From: Pseudomonadota bacterium
GTDB lineage: Bacteria; Pseudomonadota; Gammaproteobacteria; Burkholderiales; Burkholderiaceae_D
Reading direction: 5' to 3'
Length of the DNA stretch: 32,528 nt
NCBI GenBank assembly: GCA_021821365.1
Contig: JAKACN010000025.1
Span: 1-32,528 of the forward strand
The translations under genes were made by a program, and so were the position numbers. Under the pieces are notes generated by a model. It was not told the origin of the DNA, searched no databases, and saw only the letters and a list, made by a program, of their open reading frames with translations. Of the stretch, positions 24,142 to 32,507 are shown one piece after another; position 1 is the first letter of the stretch; the number at the start of each line of letters is the position of its first letter.

Positions 24142-26315
24142 GCCGCGGGATCCTCCCTGCGCTTGAGCAACCGCTGCAAGCCGATCGCGACTGCAATGAT
24201 CAGGACGGCCACGGCGCCGAGCACGGCGACTGTTTCGGGGCTGGGATCGCGCACTGCTTCGGCCAGCTGGTGCACGAACGTCACCGTCAGCATAATGCCC
24301 GGCATCATCCCAAGCAAGGTGCCGATCAGGAAGTCGCGCAGTTTGATGTGCGAAGCGCCGGCAACGACATTGACAACCGAGTAGGGGGCGATCGGCAGGA
24401 TGCGGACCACGATCATTGCGAGGATGCCGCGCCGGGCAATGCGCTTGCTCAACCGGTTGACGCGCTTGCCCAGCAGGCGCTGCACCGCGTCGCGCCCCAG
24501 CCAGTGGCCGAGTCCGTACGTGGCGGCGGCGCTGAGCAGCGTGCCGGCGATCGCATAGAGCGAACCGTAAAGCGGCCCGAACACGATGCCGGTCACCGCG
24601 ATCAGCAAGGTGACCGGCACGACGAGAAAACCTGCCACCACGTAACTTGCGACCACTGCGACGGGCGTGAACGGCAGGTCATCGAGGCCGCGCGCGAACG
24701 CCACCAGCGCGCCCAGGTTTATCCAGTCGCGCAAGGGCGTCCAGCGCCACGCGATCGCCAGCAGCGCCAGCGCGATGGCGAGCACGCCGATTCCGGTCAG
24801 GCGGCGCGGCAGCGGCTTGCGCGATTCGCTCGGCACGAACTGGACCACGAGCGCATCCGGATCGATCGGCGTTTCCGGATCGAACAAGGCCTGCTCGGGA
24901 ATGAGCGCATCGAGTTCCGGCGACACGACCGGATCGAACGAACGCAAGGCACGCTGCGAATGCTGCAAGGCCTCGACCGCGCGGTGCAGGCTGCCGCGCC
25001 TGCGCACCTCCGCGTCCATCGTATCCACGCTGGTGTCGCTGTGCTCCGCCAGCAGGCGGCTGCGCAGGCGGGAAATCGCGGAAGCAATCCGCTCCGCGTC
25101 CGGCCCGCAGGCTTCGATCGTGAGGTTGCACTCCGTATCGAGCGCCATGGATCGGCTGCTCAGATTGGCCGAACCGATCGAAAACAGGCGGTCGTCCACC
25201 GCGAACACCTTGCTGTGCACGTTCAGGCATTGACCATCGTTCAGGTCGGGCAGGTGCGGACAGACCATTCGATAGCGCCCGAAGTAATCTGCCTCCTTCA
25301 GGCGGCGATGCACGCGCGCACGCAACACGCCCATGGTCACTTCTTCCAGCCATCCGCTCTGCAATTGCGGCGACACGATCATCACTTCCGGCCCGTCGAT
25401 TTCGGCCAGACGCGCGGCCAGCGCATTGGCAATCATGCCGGAGGTGAAATACTGGTTCTCGAAAAACAGGTGGCGGCGCGCGGCAGCGATCGCGTCCAGG
25501 TGCAGCTGCCGCACTTCATGGACGCCGCTTGCGCCGTCGAAGGCCGGTTCGGTCCGCGAAATGGCAACGTCGACATCGGTCAGATCGGGGATGACGTCGT
25601 TCGGCCAGGGATCGATCGCCGCGTCGTAGCGGTCGATGGCCGCCTTGCCGTCGGTGCGCCGCCAGCGGGCGCGCGCCAGTTCGCCCAGCGCGCGGGCGGC
25701 GTCGCCATCAACCATGGCCTGCACATCGTGAAAGGGACCATGCGGCTTGCCGTCACTGTCGCGGCGCCGGATTTCCTTCCCGGAATGCGCCGGCGTGTCC
25801 CAGCGACAACGGGTGAGATCCAGTCCGCCGACAAACGCGAGGCAGTCATCCACCACGACCACTTTCTGATGATGCGATGCGCCGAGCGGATGCCGGCCAT
25901 CCATACGGAAGGCAAGCCGGCGATGCGTCCGCCACTCCAGCTTGTACACCGGCAGCCATTCGCGCTCCAGCGCATAGAGCATGGCGAAGTCCCAGTTCAG
26001 CACATAGGCATGCAGCCCGGGGCGCGCCGCCACCACGGCGTGCAGGAAATCGCCGAGCGGCTCCGGATAGCCGTCGTTCGCGCCTTGCGGAACCAGCCAG
26101 GTGCGGCTGTCGATGTCCCAGCTCAGGATGTAGATGCTGTGCCGCGCCTGGCGAATGGCGGCGCGTACCGCGCGGAAATAGGCATCGGCGTCGACCAGCA
26201 TCGCGAAACGGTGCGCATGTTCGATCCGCCAGCAATTGCGTCCCGCCTTCAGCAGGCCGGGCGCAGCGCCGGGAAGTTCAAGGCACGTCTCGGAATCGTG
26301 AAGTGGCATGTTCAC
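24138..26315 (-). CDS. PLD-superfamily phosphatidyltransferase fused to a VTT membrane domain
   Basis: 725 residues. The N-terminal half is a phospholipase D/cardiolipin-synthase domain with two HKD motifs: HHQKVVVVDD (H149, K151, D156) and VHSKVFAVDD (H367, K369, D374), followed by GSANLSSRSM. The C-terminal ~215 residues form a TVP38/TMEM64 (VTT, DedA-like) domain with several membrane helices, GPLYGSLYAIAGTLLSAAATYGLGH and RILPIAPYSVVNVVAGASHI being characteristic. The first codon at 26315 is GTG; an ATG at 26309 (MPLHDSE) is equally possible and no clear ribosome-binding site decides. The fusion suggests synthesis and flipping or translocation of a phospholipid by one protein. The EEP gene overlaps its end. 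Confidence 0.9.
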   Translation of the reverse strand: MNMPLHDSETCLELPGAAPGLLKAGRNCWRIEHAHRFAMLVDADAYFRAVRAAIRQARHSIYILSWDIDSRTWLVPQGANDGYPEPLGDFLHAVVAARPGLHAYVLNWDFAMLYALEREWLPVYKLEWRTHRRLAFRMDGRHPLGASHHQKVVVVDDCLAFVGGLDLTRCRWDTPAHSGKEIRRRDSDGKPHGPFHDVQAMVDGDAARALGELARARWRRTDGKAAIDRYDAAIDPWPNDVIPDLTDVDVAISRTEPAFDGASGVHEVRQLHLDAIAAARRHLFFENQYFTSGMIANALAARLAEIDGPEVMIVSPQLQSGWLEEVTMGVLRARVHRRLKEADYFGRYRMVCPHLPDLNDGQCLNVHSKVFAVDDRLFSIGSANLSSRSMALDTECNLTIEACGPDAERIASAISRLRSRLLAEHSDTSVDTMDAEVRRRGSLHRAVEALQHSQRALRSFDPVVSPELDALIPEQALFDPETPIDPDALVVQFVPSESRKPLPRRLTGIGVLAIALALLAIAWRWTPLRDWINLGALVAFARGLDDLPFTPVAVVASYVVAGFLVVPVTLLIAVTGIVFGPLYGSLYAIAGTLLSAAATYGLGHWLGRDAVQRLLGKRVNRLSKRIARRGILAMIVVRILPIAPYSVVNVVAGASHIKLRDFLIGTLLGMMPGIMLTVTFVHQLAEAVRDPSPETVAVLGAVAVLIIAVAIGLQRLLKRREDPAA

Positions 26316-26521
26316 GTAACGAAAGGAAATGCGATGTTGTTTTCGTTCGACGCGGCGCCAACCGGTTAGTTTCTCCGACCATCATGCGCCAGCTTCGCCG
26401 CGGCACACTTGTGCGAACGCAGCATTTCGCGCGGCTTTTCCCGCCGCAATCATTTCTTCGGATAAGATCGCATTACGATCAACAACAGGCCGTTGCCCGC
26501 TGCGTCGAGGTGTCCGACCGC
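26316..26521. other. Divergent promoter region between the PLD-VTT and TonB-family genes
   Basis: 206 bases with no gene. It must hold promoters for both directions. A TAAGAT at about 26463 is a weak -10 candidate for the TonB-family gene; no convincing -35 was found. Confidence 0.3.
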
Positions 26522-28288
26522 ATGAGTTCCGCTCCGCATTCCGCACCTGCCAGGCGCAGCCGGCCGATGTCACCCGGCATGCGCCTCGGCGTCGGCATTG
26601 CGGGTTCGCTGCTGGTGCACGGGCTGATTCTTTCGCTGCAATTCGGCCTGCCCGGCCTGGGTCTGCCCGGACTTGAATTGCCATGGAGCGAACGACGTGC
26701 GCAGCCTGCTCCGCTCAGCGTGCGCCTGGCCGGCGTAACGCGCCCGCCGGAAATGCCAACCGGCATCGTACAGCCTGAACGCGCTCCTGCGGTTCACGAA
26801 ACGCCCGCGCCTGCCGCAAGCGCCACGCCGGGCGATGCGCGCATGCAGGTTCGCGTTGCTCCACCTCCGTCGGTTGAAGCCAGTCCGCCTGCGCCCGCGA
26901 AGAAATCCCGGCGCAAGCCGAATCCGCCGGCTCGCATCGCCCGCAGCAGGCCGGCGCGTCCCAAGGTGCCGGACGTCATTGCGTTGAACGAAACGAAGCC
27001 GGATACCTTCGTGCTGCCCGCTCCTGCGCCCGACGAGATCGCTCCGCCGACGCCCCTCCCCGAAGTGCAGTCACCGCCAACGGAAGTCCCGGCGACGGAA
27101 TCGCCGGGCGACGATCCTGCCGTGCAGCTCCAGCAGGAGCTGGACGCGCAACGCCGCGAAGAGGAAACAGCGCGTGCGGATACCGCGGCCGCTGCCCGGC
27201 GGCAGGCGGAAGAGGAACGCGCGCAGCAGATGGCGGAGGAAGCGGCACGGCAGGAAGCGGAAGTGGAAGCCGCGCGGCGGAAGGCCGAGGAAGCTGCCCA
27301 TCTCGCGCGGGAAGAGGCGGCTCGGCGCGCGGCTGAACAGGACGCGCGACGCGTCGAAGAAGCGCAGCGACAGGCATTGGAACTGGAGACGAAACGCCGC
27401 GCCGACGAAGCCGCGTTGATCGAAGAAGCTCGGCGGCAGGAGGAGGCGCGAACGCGTCAGCAGGCATTGGAGCTGGAAGCGCGTCGCAACGCCGAAGAAG
27501 CAGCGCTGGCGTTGCGCAACCAGGAGGAACAACGTGCGGCGCAAGAGGCGGCGCGGCGCGCCGAACTCGATGCAAAGCGTCTGGAAGAGGAAAAGGCAAG
27601 GCGGGAAGCGATGGAGCTTGCTGCACGCCAGCAGGCCGAGGCGCTAGCACGCCAGAAGCAGGCGGAACAAGTGGAAATGCGCAGGCAAGCCGAAGCGGCC
27701 GCCGCGCAACGCCGCGAACAGGAACGTCTCGCCGCCGAGGACGCTGCCCGTGAGGCCGCCGCGGCACGTGCAGCGGAGAGCAACAAGATGGCGGCGGGAT
27801 CGCCGCGCACCTTGTCCGGCAGCGACCTCGCCAGCCGCGCGCTCGAGCAGGCACGGCGCCCCGATCCGTTGCGCCTGGAACCGCGCGCCCCTGCCCCCGC
27901 GCCGACATCCACGCCCGCAGACGCACCGCAACGCCGCTCCCTCTTCGGCAGCAGCAAGGTCGACGTCAACGTGATGATGTACATCGAAAGCTGGCGCCTG
28001 AAAATCGAGCGCAACGGTCGTCTCAATTATGCGCAGTCGTCGACGGAGAAGGCACGCGGAGATCCGGTCGTCACGGTGTCGATTCGCAGCGACGGCAGCG
28101 TGGAGGACGTTGTGATCAACCGCTCCAGCGGCCGGCCCGAACTCGACGCGGCGGTGCGCCGCATCGTCCGGCTCAATGAGCGCTATGGCGCGTTCCCCCC
28201 CAATCTCGCGCGCCAGTATGACGTGATTGAAATCCGCCGCGTGTGGAATTTCGACGAGGTATTGCGCCTTCTCGAGGAAGTACGCTGA
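26522..28288 (+). CDS. TonB-family protein with long TolA-like charged helix, 588 aa
   Basis: Inner-membrane anchor helix at ~22-40 (LGVGIAGSLLVHGLILSLQF) with the His that is conserved in TonB anchors. A Pro-rich section (~60-200) is followed by ~230 residues of Ala/Glu/Arg/Gln-rich repeats (about 200-430, AARRQAEEERAQQMAEEAAR style) like the TolA periplasmic helix. The end is a TonB_C-type domain (about 480-588; GDPVVTVSIRSDGSVEDVVINRSSG, then RRIVRLNERYGAFP). Start at 26522 has GAGGTG ten bases upstream and gives a TonB-like N-terminus; a longer frame from 25877 overlaps the PLD gene. No exbB/exbD neighbours are seen, so it must use motor proteins encoded elsewhere. Its stop faces priA 12 bases away. 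Confidence 0.85.
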   Translation: MSSAPHSAPARRSRPMSPGMRLGVGIAGSLLVHGLILSLQFGLPGLGLPGLELPWSERRAQPAPLSVRLAGVTRPPEMPTGIVQPERAPAVHETPAPAASATPGDARMQVRVAPPPSVEASPPAPAKKSRRKPNPPARIARSRPARPKVPDVIALNETKPDTFVLPAPAPDEIAPPTPLPEVQSPPTEVPATESPGDDPAVQLQQELDAQRREEETARADTAAAARRQAEEERAQQMAEEAARQEAEVEAARRKAEEAAHLAREEAARRAAEQDARRVEEAQRQALELETKRRADEAALIEEARRQEEARTRQQALELEARRNAEEAALALRNQEEQRAAQEAARRAELDAKRLEEEKARREAMELAARQQAEALARQKQAEQVEMRRQAEAAAAQRREQERLAAEDAAREAAAARAAESNKMAAGSPRTLSGSDLASRALEQARRPDPLRLEPRAPAPAPTSTPADAPQRRSLFGSSKVDVNVMMYIESWRLKIERNGRLNYAQSSTEKARGDPVVTVSIRSDGSVEDVVINRSSGRPELDAAVRRIVRLNERYGAFPPNLARQYDVIEIRRVWNFDEVLRLLEEVR

Positions 28289-28300
28289 TATCAAGCCTGT

Positions 28301-30325
28301 TCAGATATCGACCGGATCCACTTCCAGCGTCCATTTCGCCCTGGTCTTCGTTGCGCGCAGCAGCGCAAGCCACTCCTTCAGAAACGCCTGCAGCGCGGGA
28401 CGCGAAGCGCACTCGACCAGCAGCTGCGCGCGGTCGACATTCGCCACGCGCGTCATGGTCATCGGGATCGGGTCGTTGATGACGATGCCGGGATGCTGCA
28501 GGCATTCGGCCGCCAGCTTCAGGAAGTCGAGCGCGGTGTCGAGCTCCTTCGCCTCCGCACGCAGCAGCGCCTGGTACAGGAAAGGCGGCAAGCCGGCCTG
28601 CTGCCGCTCTTCGAGCAGGCCGCTGGCAAAGCGATCGTAGTCGTGCGCCATCACGGCGCCGTACAAGGGATGCTGCGGATAGCGGGTCTGGATCAGGACT
28701 TCGCTGGCGCTGCCGCCCTCCTTCTGTCCGGCGCGGCCGGCCCGCCCCGAAACCTGCATGAGCTGCGCGAACAAGCGCTCGCTGGCGCGGTAATCGTGCG
28801 AGAACAGCGCAGTGTCCGGGTTCAGGATGCCGACCAGGGTGAGGTTGCGGAAGTCATGCCCCTTGGCCACCATCTGTGTGCCGATCAGGATGTCGACCTC
28901 GCCGCGGTGCACGCTATCGAACGCCGCCTGCGCGCTACCCTTGCGGCGCGTGGAGTCGGCGTCGATGCGCGTGATGCGCGCCTGCGGGAAGACGTTCTGC
29001 AGGCCCTCTTCGACGCGCTGGGTGCCGCGCCCGAGCGGTTGCAGGTCGACGTTGCCGCAAGTGGGGCAGTGCCGGGGAATACGCTGTTCGAGGCTGCAAT
29101 GGTGACAGCGCAGCCTGTGCTCCGGCTTGTGCAGCACCATGAAGGCGGTACAGCGCGGGCAGTTGCTGATCCAGCCGCAGGCATCGCAGGCGAGGACCGG
29201 CGCGTAGCCGCGGCGATTGAGGAACAGCAGCGACTGCTCGCCGCGTTCGAGCCGCAATTTCAGTGCAGCGACCAGGGTCGAGGTCATGCCTTCGGCGGGC
29301 TTGTCCCGCTCCATGTCGATCAGGCGCACTTTCGGCAGCACGGCGTCCTTCGACGCGCGCTCGCGCAATTCGAGCCTTCGATAGCGGCCGGACTGTGCGT
29401 GGTGCCAGGTCTCCAGCGAAGGCGTGGCAGATCCAAGCACGATGGGTATGCCAAGCTGGCGCGCGCGCCACACCGCAAGGTCGCGCGCCGAGTAGCGCAA
29501 GCCTTCCTGCTGCTTGTAGGACGGATCGTGCTCTTCGTCGACGATGATCAGCTTCAGGTGCGGCAACGATGCCAGGATCGCAAGCCGCGTGCCGAGGATG
29601 ATGCGCGCGCGGCCGAGATGGGCGGCCAGCCAGTGTGTCATGCGCTCGCCTTCCGCCAGTCCGCTGTGCAGAGTCGCAACATGGAGATTCGGGAAGCGCG
29701 CCCGCACGTTGTTTTCGAGCTGCGGCGTGAGGTTGATTTCCGGGACGAGGACCAGCACCTGCGCATCACCCTGCCGCGCGAGAATCTGCGCGGCTGCCTG
29801 CAGGTAGACCTCCGTCTTGCCGCTGCCGGTCACGCCATACAGCAGGATTGGGGTAAATTGCCTGGCGTCGGCAATGACGTTGGCGGCGTGCTGTTGCGCG
29901 GCATTGAGCAAGGGTGGCTGATCGGGAGTAGCGTCACGGGCGTTGTCCACCCTGGCGAGTTTTTTCAGGGCTCGGTCAAGCGCCACGGTCTTGGGTATCC
30001 GCAGGTTCTTCGGCAATCCGGGGATCGCGACCTCGCCCAGCGGTCTCTGGTAATAGTCGGCGGCAAATGCACACAATTCCAGCCAGGCGGGGGACAGGGG
30101 TGCGAGTTGCGTCCGTACAGCAATCACGTCCTTCAGCTTGTCGATCGGAACATCGGTTTTTTCGCGCACTGCCAGCACCAGCCCGATCACCTCGCGCCTG
30201 CCAAACGGCACCAGCACAAGCTGCCCGGCGCATGGCGCTGGCGCCCCGGCCTCGCCCGTCCAGCGATAGTCGAAACAGGTCGCGAGCGGGGTATCGAGCA
30301 CAACTTGCAGTATGGAATGTTCCAC
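28301..30325 (-). CDS. priA: Primosomal replication-restart helicase PriA
   Basis: 674 residues. 3' DNA-binding domain at the N-terminus, helicase core with Walker A VTGSGKTE, DEEH box (IIVDEEHD), and motifs IV-VI (NPDTALFSHDYRASERLFAQ, SGRAGR). The eight zinc Cys are present as CDACGWISNCPRC and CHHC/CPTC pairs. It reloads the replisome at stalled forks. The first codon is GTG (30325; VEHSILQVVLDTPL); no strong ribosome-binding site precedes it, but the alignment with the usual PriA start (LRVALDTPL-like) supports it. A palindrome AGGTA-T-TACCT lies at 30332-30342, 6 bases upstream of the start. The DnaA-box repeats begin immediately upstream. Confidence 0.95.
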   Translation of the reverse strand: MEHSILQVVLDTPLATCFDYRWTGEAGAPAPCAGQLVLVPFGRREVIGLVLAVREKTDVPIDKLKDVIAVRTQLAPLSPAWLELCAFAADYYQRPLGEVAIPGLPKNLRIPKTVALDRALKKLARVDNARDATPDQPPLLNAAQQHAANVIADARQFTPILLYGVTGSGKTEVYLQAAAQILARQGDAQVLVLVPEINLTPQLENNVRARFPNLHVATLHSGLAEGERMTHWLAAHLGRARIILGTRLAILASLPHLKLIIVDEEHDPSYKQQEGLRYSARDLAVWRARQLGIPIVLGSATPSLETWHHAQSGRYRRLELRERASKDAVLPKVRLIDMERDKPAEGMTSTLVAALKLRLERGEQSLLFLNRRGYAPVLACDACGWISNCPRCTAFMVLHKPEHRLRCHHCSLEQRIPRHCPTCGNVDLQPLGRGTQRVEEGLQNVFPQARITRIDADSTRRKGSAQAAFDSVHRGEVDILIGTQMVAKGHDFRNLTLVGILNPDTALFSHDYRASERLFAQLMQVSGRAGRAGQKEGGSASEVLIQTRYPQHPLYGAVMAHDYDRFASGLLEERQQAGLPPFLYQALLRAEAKELDTALDFLKLAAECLQHPGIVINDPIPMTMTRVANVDRAQLLVECASRPALQAFLKEWLALLRATKTRAKWTLEVDPVDI

Positions 30326-30330
30326 GACTT

Positions 30331-30605
30331 AAGGTATTACCTGAAAAGAGCGTCTAAATACACGTTTCATAAGGGCTTTTTCAGCTATCCACACAAGCTG
30401 TGGATAACTTTGTGGACAAGGAGCCCTTGACATCCGGAAACGCCTGATTTCATGCGGTTTTCATTACATTGCCCATTTGAAAAGCAAAAATATTTTGCTT
30501 AAAAATCAAAGACTTGAAAAGTCAAGCGCTGAGGCGAAAAAAAATTCTCGAAAAAAAGTTGTTGCCATGCACAAGCTTCCCCGACAACCGGTAAATGTGA
30601 ATAAG
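30331..30605 (+). repeat. Diverged direct repeat A of the priA upstream region
   Basis: Aligns with repeat B at 30763-31026 with an offset of ~421-432 bases. Shared blocks include CTAAAT, GCTTTTTCA, the DnaA-box pair, CTTGACA, an exact 20-mer starting CCTGATTTCATG (30443-30462), TTGAAAAGCAAAAAT (30477-30491) and GTGAATAAG. It is AT-rich, mostly outside coding sequence and starts at the priA start. Confidence 0.8.
30385..30419. promoter_or_regulatory. DnaA-box cluster A
   Basis: CTATCCACA (30385-30393, one mismatch), a 5-base spacer, TGTGGATAA (30399-30407, perfect on the complement of TTATCCACA) and TGTGGACAA (30411-30419, one mismatch). The first two are convergent, making an 8-bp inverted repeat. 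Clusters like this are typical of oriC and dnaA-promoter regions. Confidence 0.65.
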
Positions 30606-30762
30606 TCGCATGAAACTGGCCGCCGTTCGTTTCTTTCCGCTTACAAACCCTGACAAATTGCAAGCACTTTCTTGCAACCGGGAAAGATACTTCTAGCCGT
30701 GGCCGATAGGCAAGTCAACTATGGGAGCGCTTCAAAATAGTTGAAAGTCTTCTACAGGACCT

Positions 30763-31026
30763 CATGTAATTTTTGAAAAACCGATCTAAATGCCCGATTC
30801 AAAAGCGCTTTTTCAACTATCCACAAAGTCTGTGGATAACTTTGGGGACAACACCCTCTTGACACGCCGAAGGCCCTGATTTCATGCGGTTTTCGATAGA
30901 GTGCCAAATTGAAAAGCAAAAATTTTCCCCTTTAATTTCAATGCCTTATAAAAGTACTTCTTGGCAGAAAAATAGATCTGAATAAATAGTTTTGTTGCTA
31001 TGCAGAAGAGCGATTCTGTGAATAAG
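30763..31026 (+). repeat. Diverged direct repeat B of the priA upstream region
   Basis: Counterpart of repeat A. The exact 20-mer lies at 30875-30894 and TTGAAAAGCAAAAAT at 30909-30923. Indels and point changes are spread across it, but the DnaA-box pair and CTTGACA block are kept, suggesting selection on these parts. Confidence 0.8.
30817..30851. promoter_or_regulatory. DnaA-box cluster B
   Basis: CTATCCACA (30817-30825), 5-base spacer, TGTGGATAA (30831-30839, perfect) and a poorer TGGGGACAA (30843-30851, two mismatches). Same order and spacing as cluster A. Confidence 0.6.
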
Positions 31027-31133
31027 CCGATGGAAAGGCTGACAAAAACGATCTGGTATTTGCGGATCATCAATTCGGATTCTTGCAGCGGCAATGGGGG
31101 GCAAATAACACCTCTTGGTGTCCACGGACGACA
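31027..31133. other. AT-rich spacer between repeat B and the insertion sequence
   Basis: No gene. Contains GCAATGGGGGGC (31091-31102), which is complementary to GCCCCCCATTTGC just inside the predicted IS end. Short open frames here have no ribosome-binding site and no recognisable product. Confidence 0.4.
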
Positions 31134-31136
31134 TAC

Positions 31137-31148
31137 ATGGACGCCCCC
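31137..31148 (+). repeat. Right sub-terminal inverted repeat of the IS
   Basis: ATGGACGCCCCC, reading inward, matches the left repeat at 32508-32519 in 11 of 12 bases. Confidence 0.75.
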
Positions 31149-31395
31149 CATTTGCAAGGCTTTCAGTTCATGTCAGCGAGATAGGTGAAGATTGCAGCCA
31201 TACATCCGGACTTTTGGTGAGCTTGGCAGCTCTGTCCCTGATGGAATTTGCTGGTGGAGATCTGATCACGGAAGCGTGCTCAAGGCACCGTGTCTTTGCA
31301 AGATTTTCCCCACCCCGGTCCGACCTGTCCTGCCATCATTGCATGATTGCCCAAGCAACCGTTGGAGAGTGTTTCTGTTCCGTTTCCTTTATCGG
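31149..31395 (-). ncRNA. Candidate guide (seek/bridge) RNA region of the IS
   Basis: About 247 bases between the transposase stop and the right inverted repeat hold no gene. In IS1111 elements this position encodes a short RNA that directs target choice. The exact limits and the guide loops cannot be set from a single copy. Placed on the transposase strand because that is the known arrangement. Confidence 0.4.
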
Positions 31396-32439
31396 TTAAA
31401 TCGGCCGGGCTGATCGTGCGAACGCATGATCAGCCCGGAACTCGGATTGATGCGCCAGGAGTGCCCACGCAATCCGGGCATTCTTGTTGGCCTGCGCCAC
31501 CGTCGCGATATTGCGGTTGCGTCGTATCAGCAGACGTTCAAGCCAGGTCCCGGTCGGTTCGGCCCTGGTCAACACCGTTCGCACCACCGAACGCGCGCCG
31601 TGAATCAGTAACATGCGCAAATAACTGTCGCCGCGTTTGCTGATGCCCAGCAGGCCGGGCTTGCCGCCCGTGGAATGCTGGCGCGGCACCAGTCCCAGCC
31701 ATGCCGCCATTTGCCGCCCATTCTTGAAACACCGGGCATCGCCCACGGACGCGACCAGGGCGCTGGCCGTCAGCGGGCCGATGCCGGGAATCTGCGCCAA
31801 TGTGCAGCTGGCCTGGTTGTCGTGATGCCAGCGCCGGATTTGCTGCTCCAGTGCGTCGATTTGCGTGCCCAGCTCCTTGAGATGATCCAGCAGGCGAGCA
31901 ATGAGCTGCTGGAAACAGGCGGGCACCGCATCGGACTGGTCTGCCAGCAACTGGGGAACATCGTGAACCAGATGGCCGATCCCCTGGATAACGGCGATGC
32001 CGTATTCCGCCAGCAAACCGCGAATCTGGTTGGCTTGCGCTGTCCTTGCCTTGACGAATCCCTGGCGCGCGCGGTGCAGGCTGAGCAAGGCTTGTTGCTC
32101 GACACTCTTGATCGGAACGAAACGCATGTTCTTGCGGCCGACTGCTTCGCATATCGCCTCGGCATCGGCCATGTCGTTCTTATTGGTCTTGACGTAGGGC
32201 TTGACGAATTGCGGCGCCATCAACTTCACGGTGTGTCCCCATTCCTGCAATTTTCTCGCCCAATGATGCGCACTGCCACAGGCTTCCATGCCGATCAGGC
32301 ATGGCGGCAACTTGATAAAGAACGTCGCGACCTGGTCGCGCCCGAGCCGTTTTTTCAACACCGTATGACCTTGCGCATCGACCCCGTGCAGCTGGATACA
32401 ATTCTTCGCCAAATCGACGCCGATTGTCGTAATCTTCAT
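31396..32439 (-). CDS. IS110-family transposase (DEDD + Tnp_20), IS1111 type
   Basis: 347-residue intact recombinase. N-terminal RuvC-like DEDD domain with D9 (IGVDLAK), E52 (GMEACGSAHHW), D89 and D92 (NKNDMADAEA), and C-terminal Transposase_20 domain with IPGIGPLTASALVASVGD and QHSTGGKPGLLGISKRGDSYLR, which holds the candidate catalytic Ser. No frameshift or stop was seen, so it may be active. AAAGGAGG lies 9 bases before the ATG at 32439, but this site is complementary to the left inverted repeat and could be masked in a transcript read from outside the element. Confidence 0.93.
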   Translation of the reverse strand: MKITTIGVDLAKNCIQLHGVDAQGHTVLKKRLGRDQVATFFIKLPPCLIGMEACGSAHHWARKLQEWGHTVKLMAPQFVKPYVKTNKNDMADAEAICEAVGRKNMRFVPIKSVEQQALLSLHRARQGFVKARTAQANQIRGLLAEYGIAVIQGIGHLVHDVPQLLADQSDAVPACFQQLIARLLDHLKELGTQIDALEQQIRRWHHDNQASCTLAQIPGIGPLTASALVASVGDARCFKNGRQMAAWLGLVPRQHSTGGKPGLLGISKRGDSYLRMLLIHGARSVVRTVLTRAEPTGTWLERLLIRRNRNIATVAQANKNARIAWALLAHQSEFRADHAFARSARPI

Positions 32440-32442
32440 TTT

Positions 32443-32458
32443 GGATGCCTCCTTTTCA
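32443..32458 (-). promoter_or_regulatory. Transposase ribosome-binding site within a hairpin arm
   Basis: Minus-strand TGAAAAGGAGGCATCC (32458-32443) carries the Shine-Dalgarno AAAGGAGG. It is complementary, with one mismatch and one bulge, to GGACGCCTCCTTTCA at 32517-32503, which overlaps the left inverted repeat. Confidence 0.65.
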
Positions 32459-32507
32459 AGGTGGTTGGTGACAACTCCACTTTGGCACTCAGATGCCGTT
32501 TCTGAAA

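Noticed and set aside
24270-26369. 699-codon plus-strand open frame
   Set aside because: Antisense to the PLD-VTT gene; His/Arg/Gln-rich shadow product.
25877-26521. N-terminal extension of the TonB-family gene
   Set aside because: The extension overlaps the start of the PLD gene and encodes a low-complexity Arg/Ala/Pro sequence; the internal ATG at 26522 gives a proper TonB anchor and a ribosome-binding site.
27130-27780. Repetitive DNA that might be mistaken for a CRISPR or satellite array
   Set aside because: The repeats are short, irregular and in frame, encoding Ala/Glu/Arg-rich helix of the TonB-family protein; there are no unique spacers.
30882-31157. 91-codon minus-strand frame beside the IS
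   Set aside because: Overlaps repeat B and the IS border, no ribosome-binding site, no family.
31115-31399. 94-codon plus-strand frame across the IS right end
   Set aside because: Crosses the IS border and lies in the non-coding end typical of IS1111; no recognisable product.
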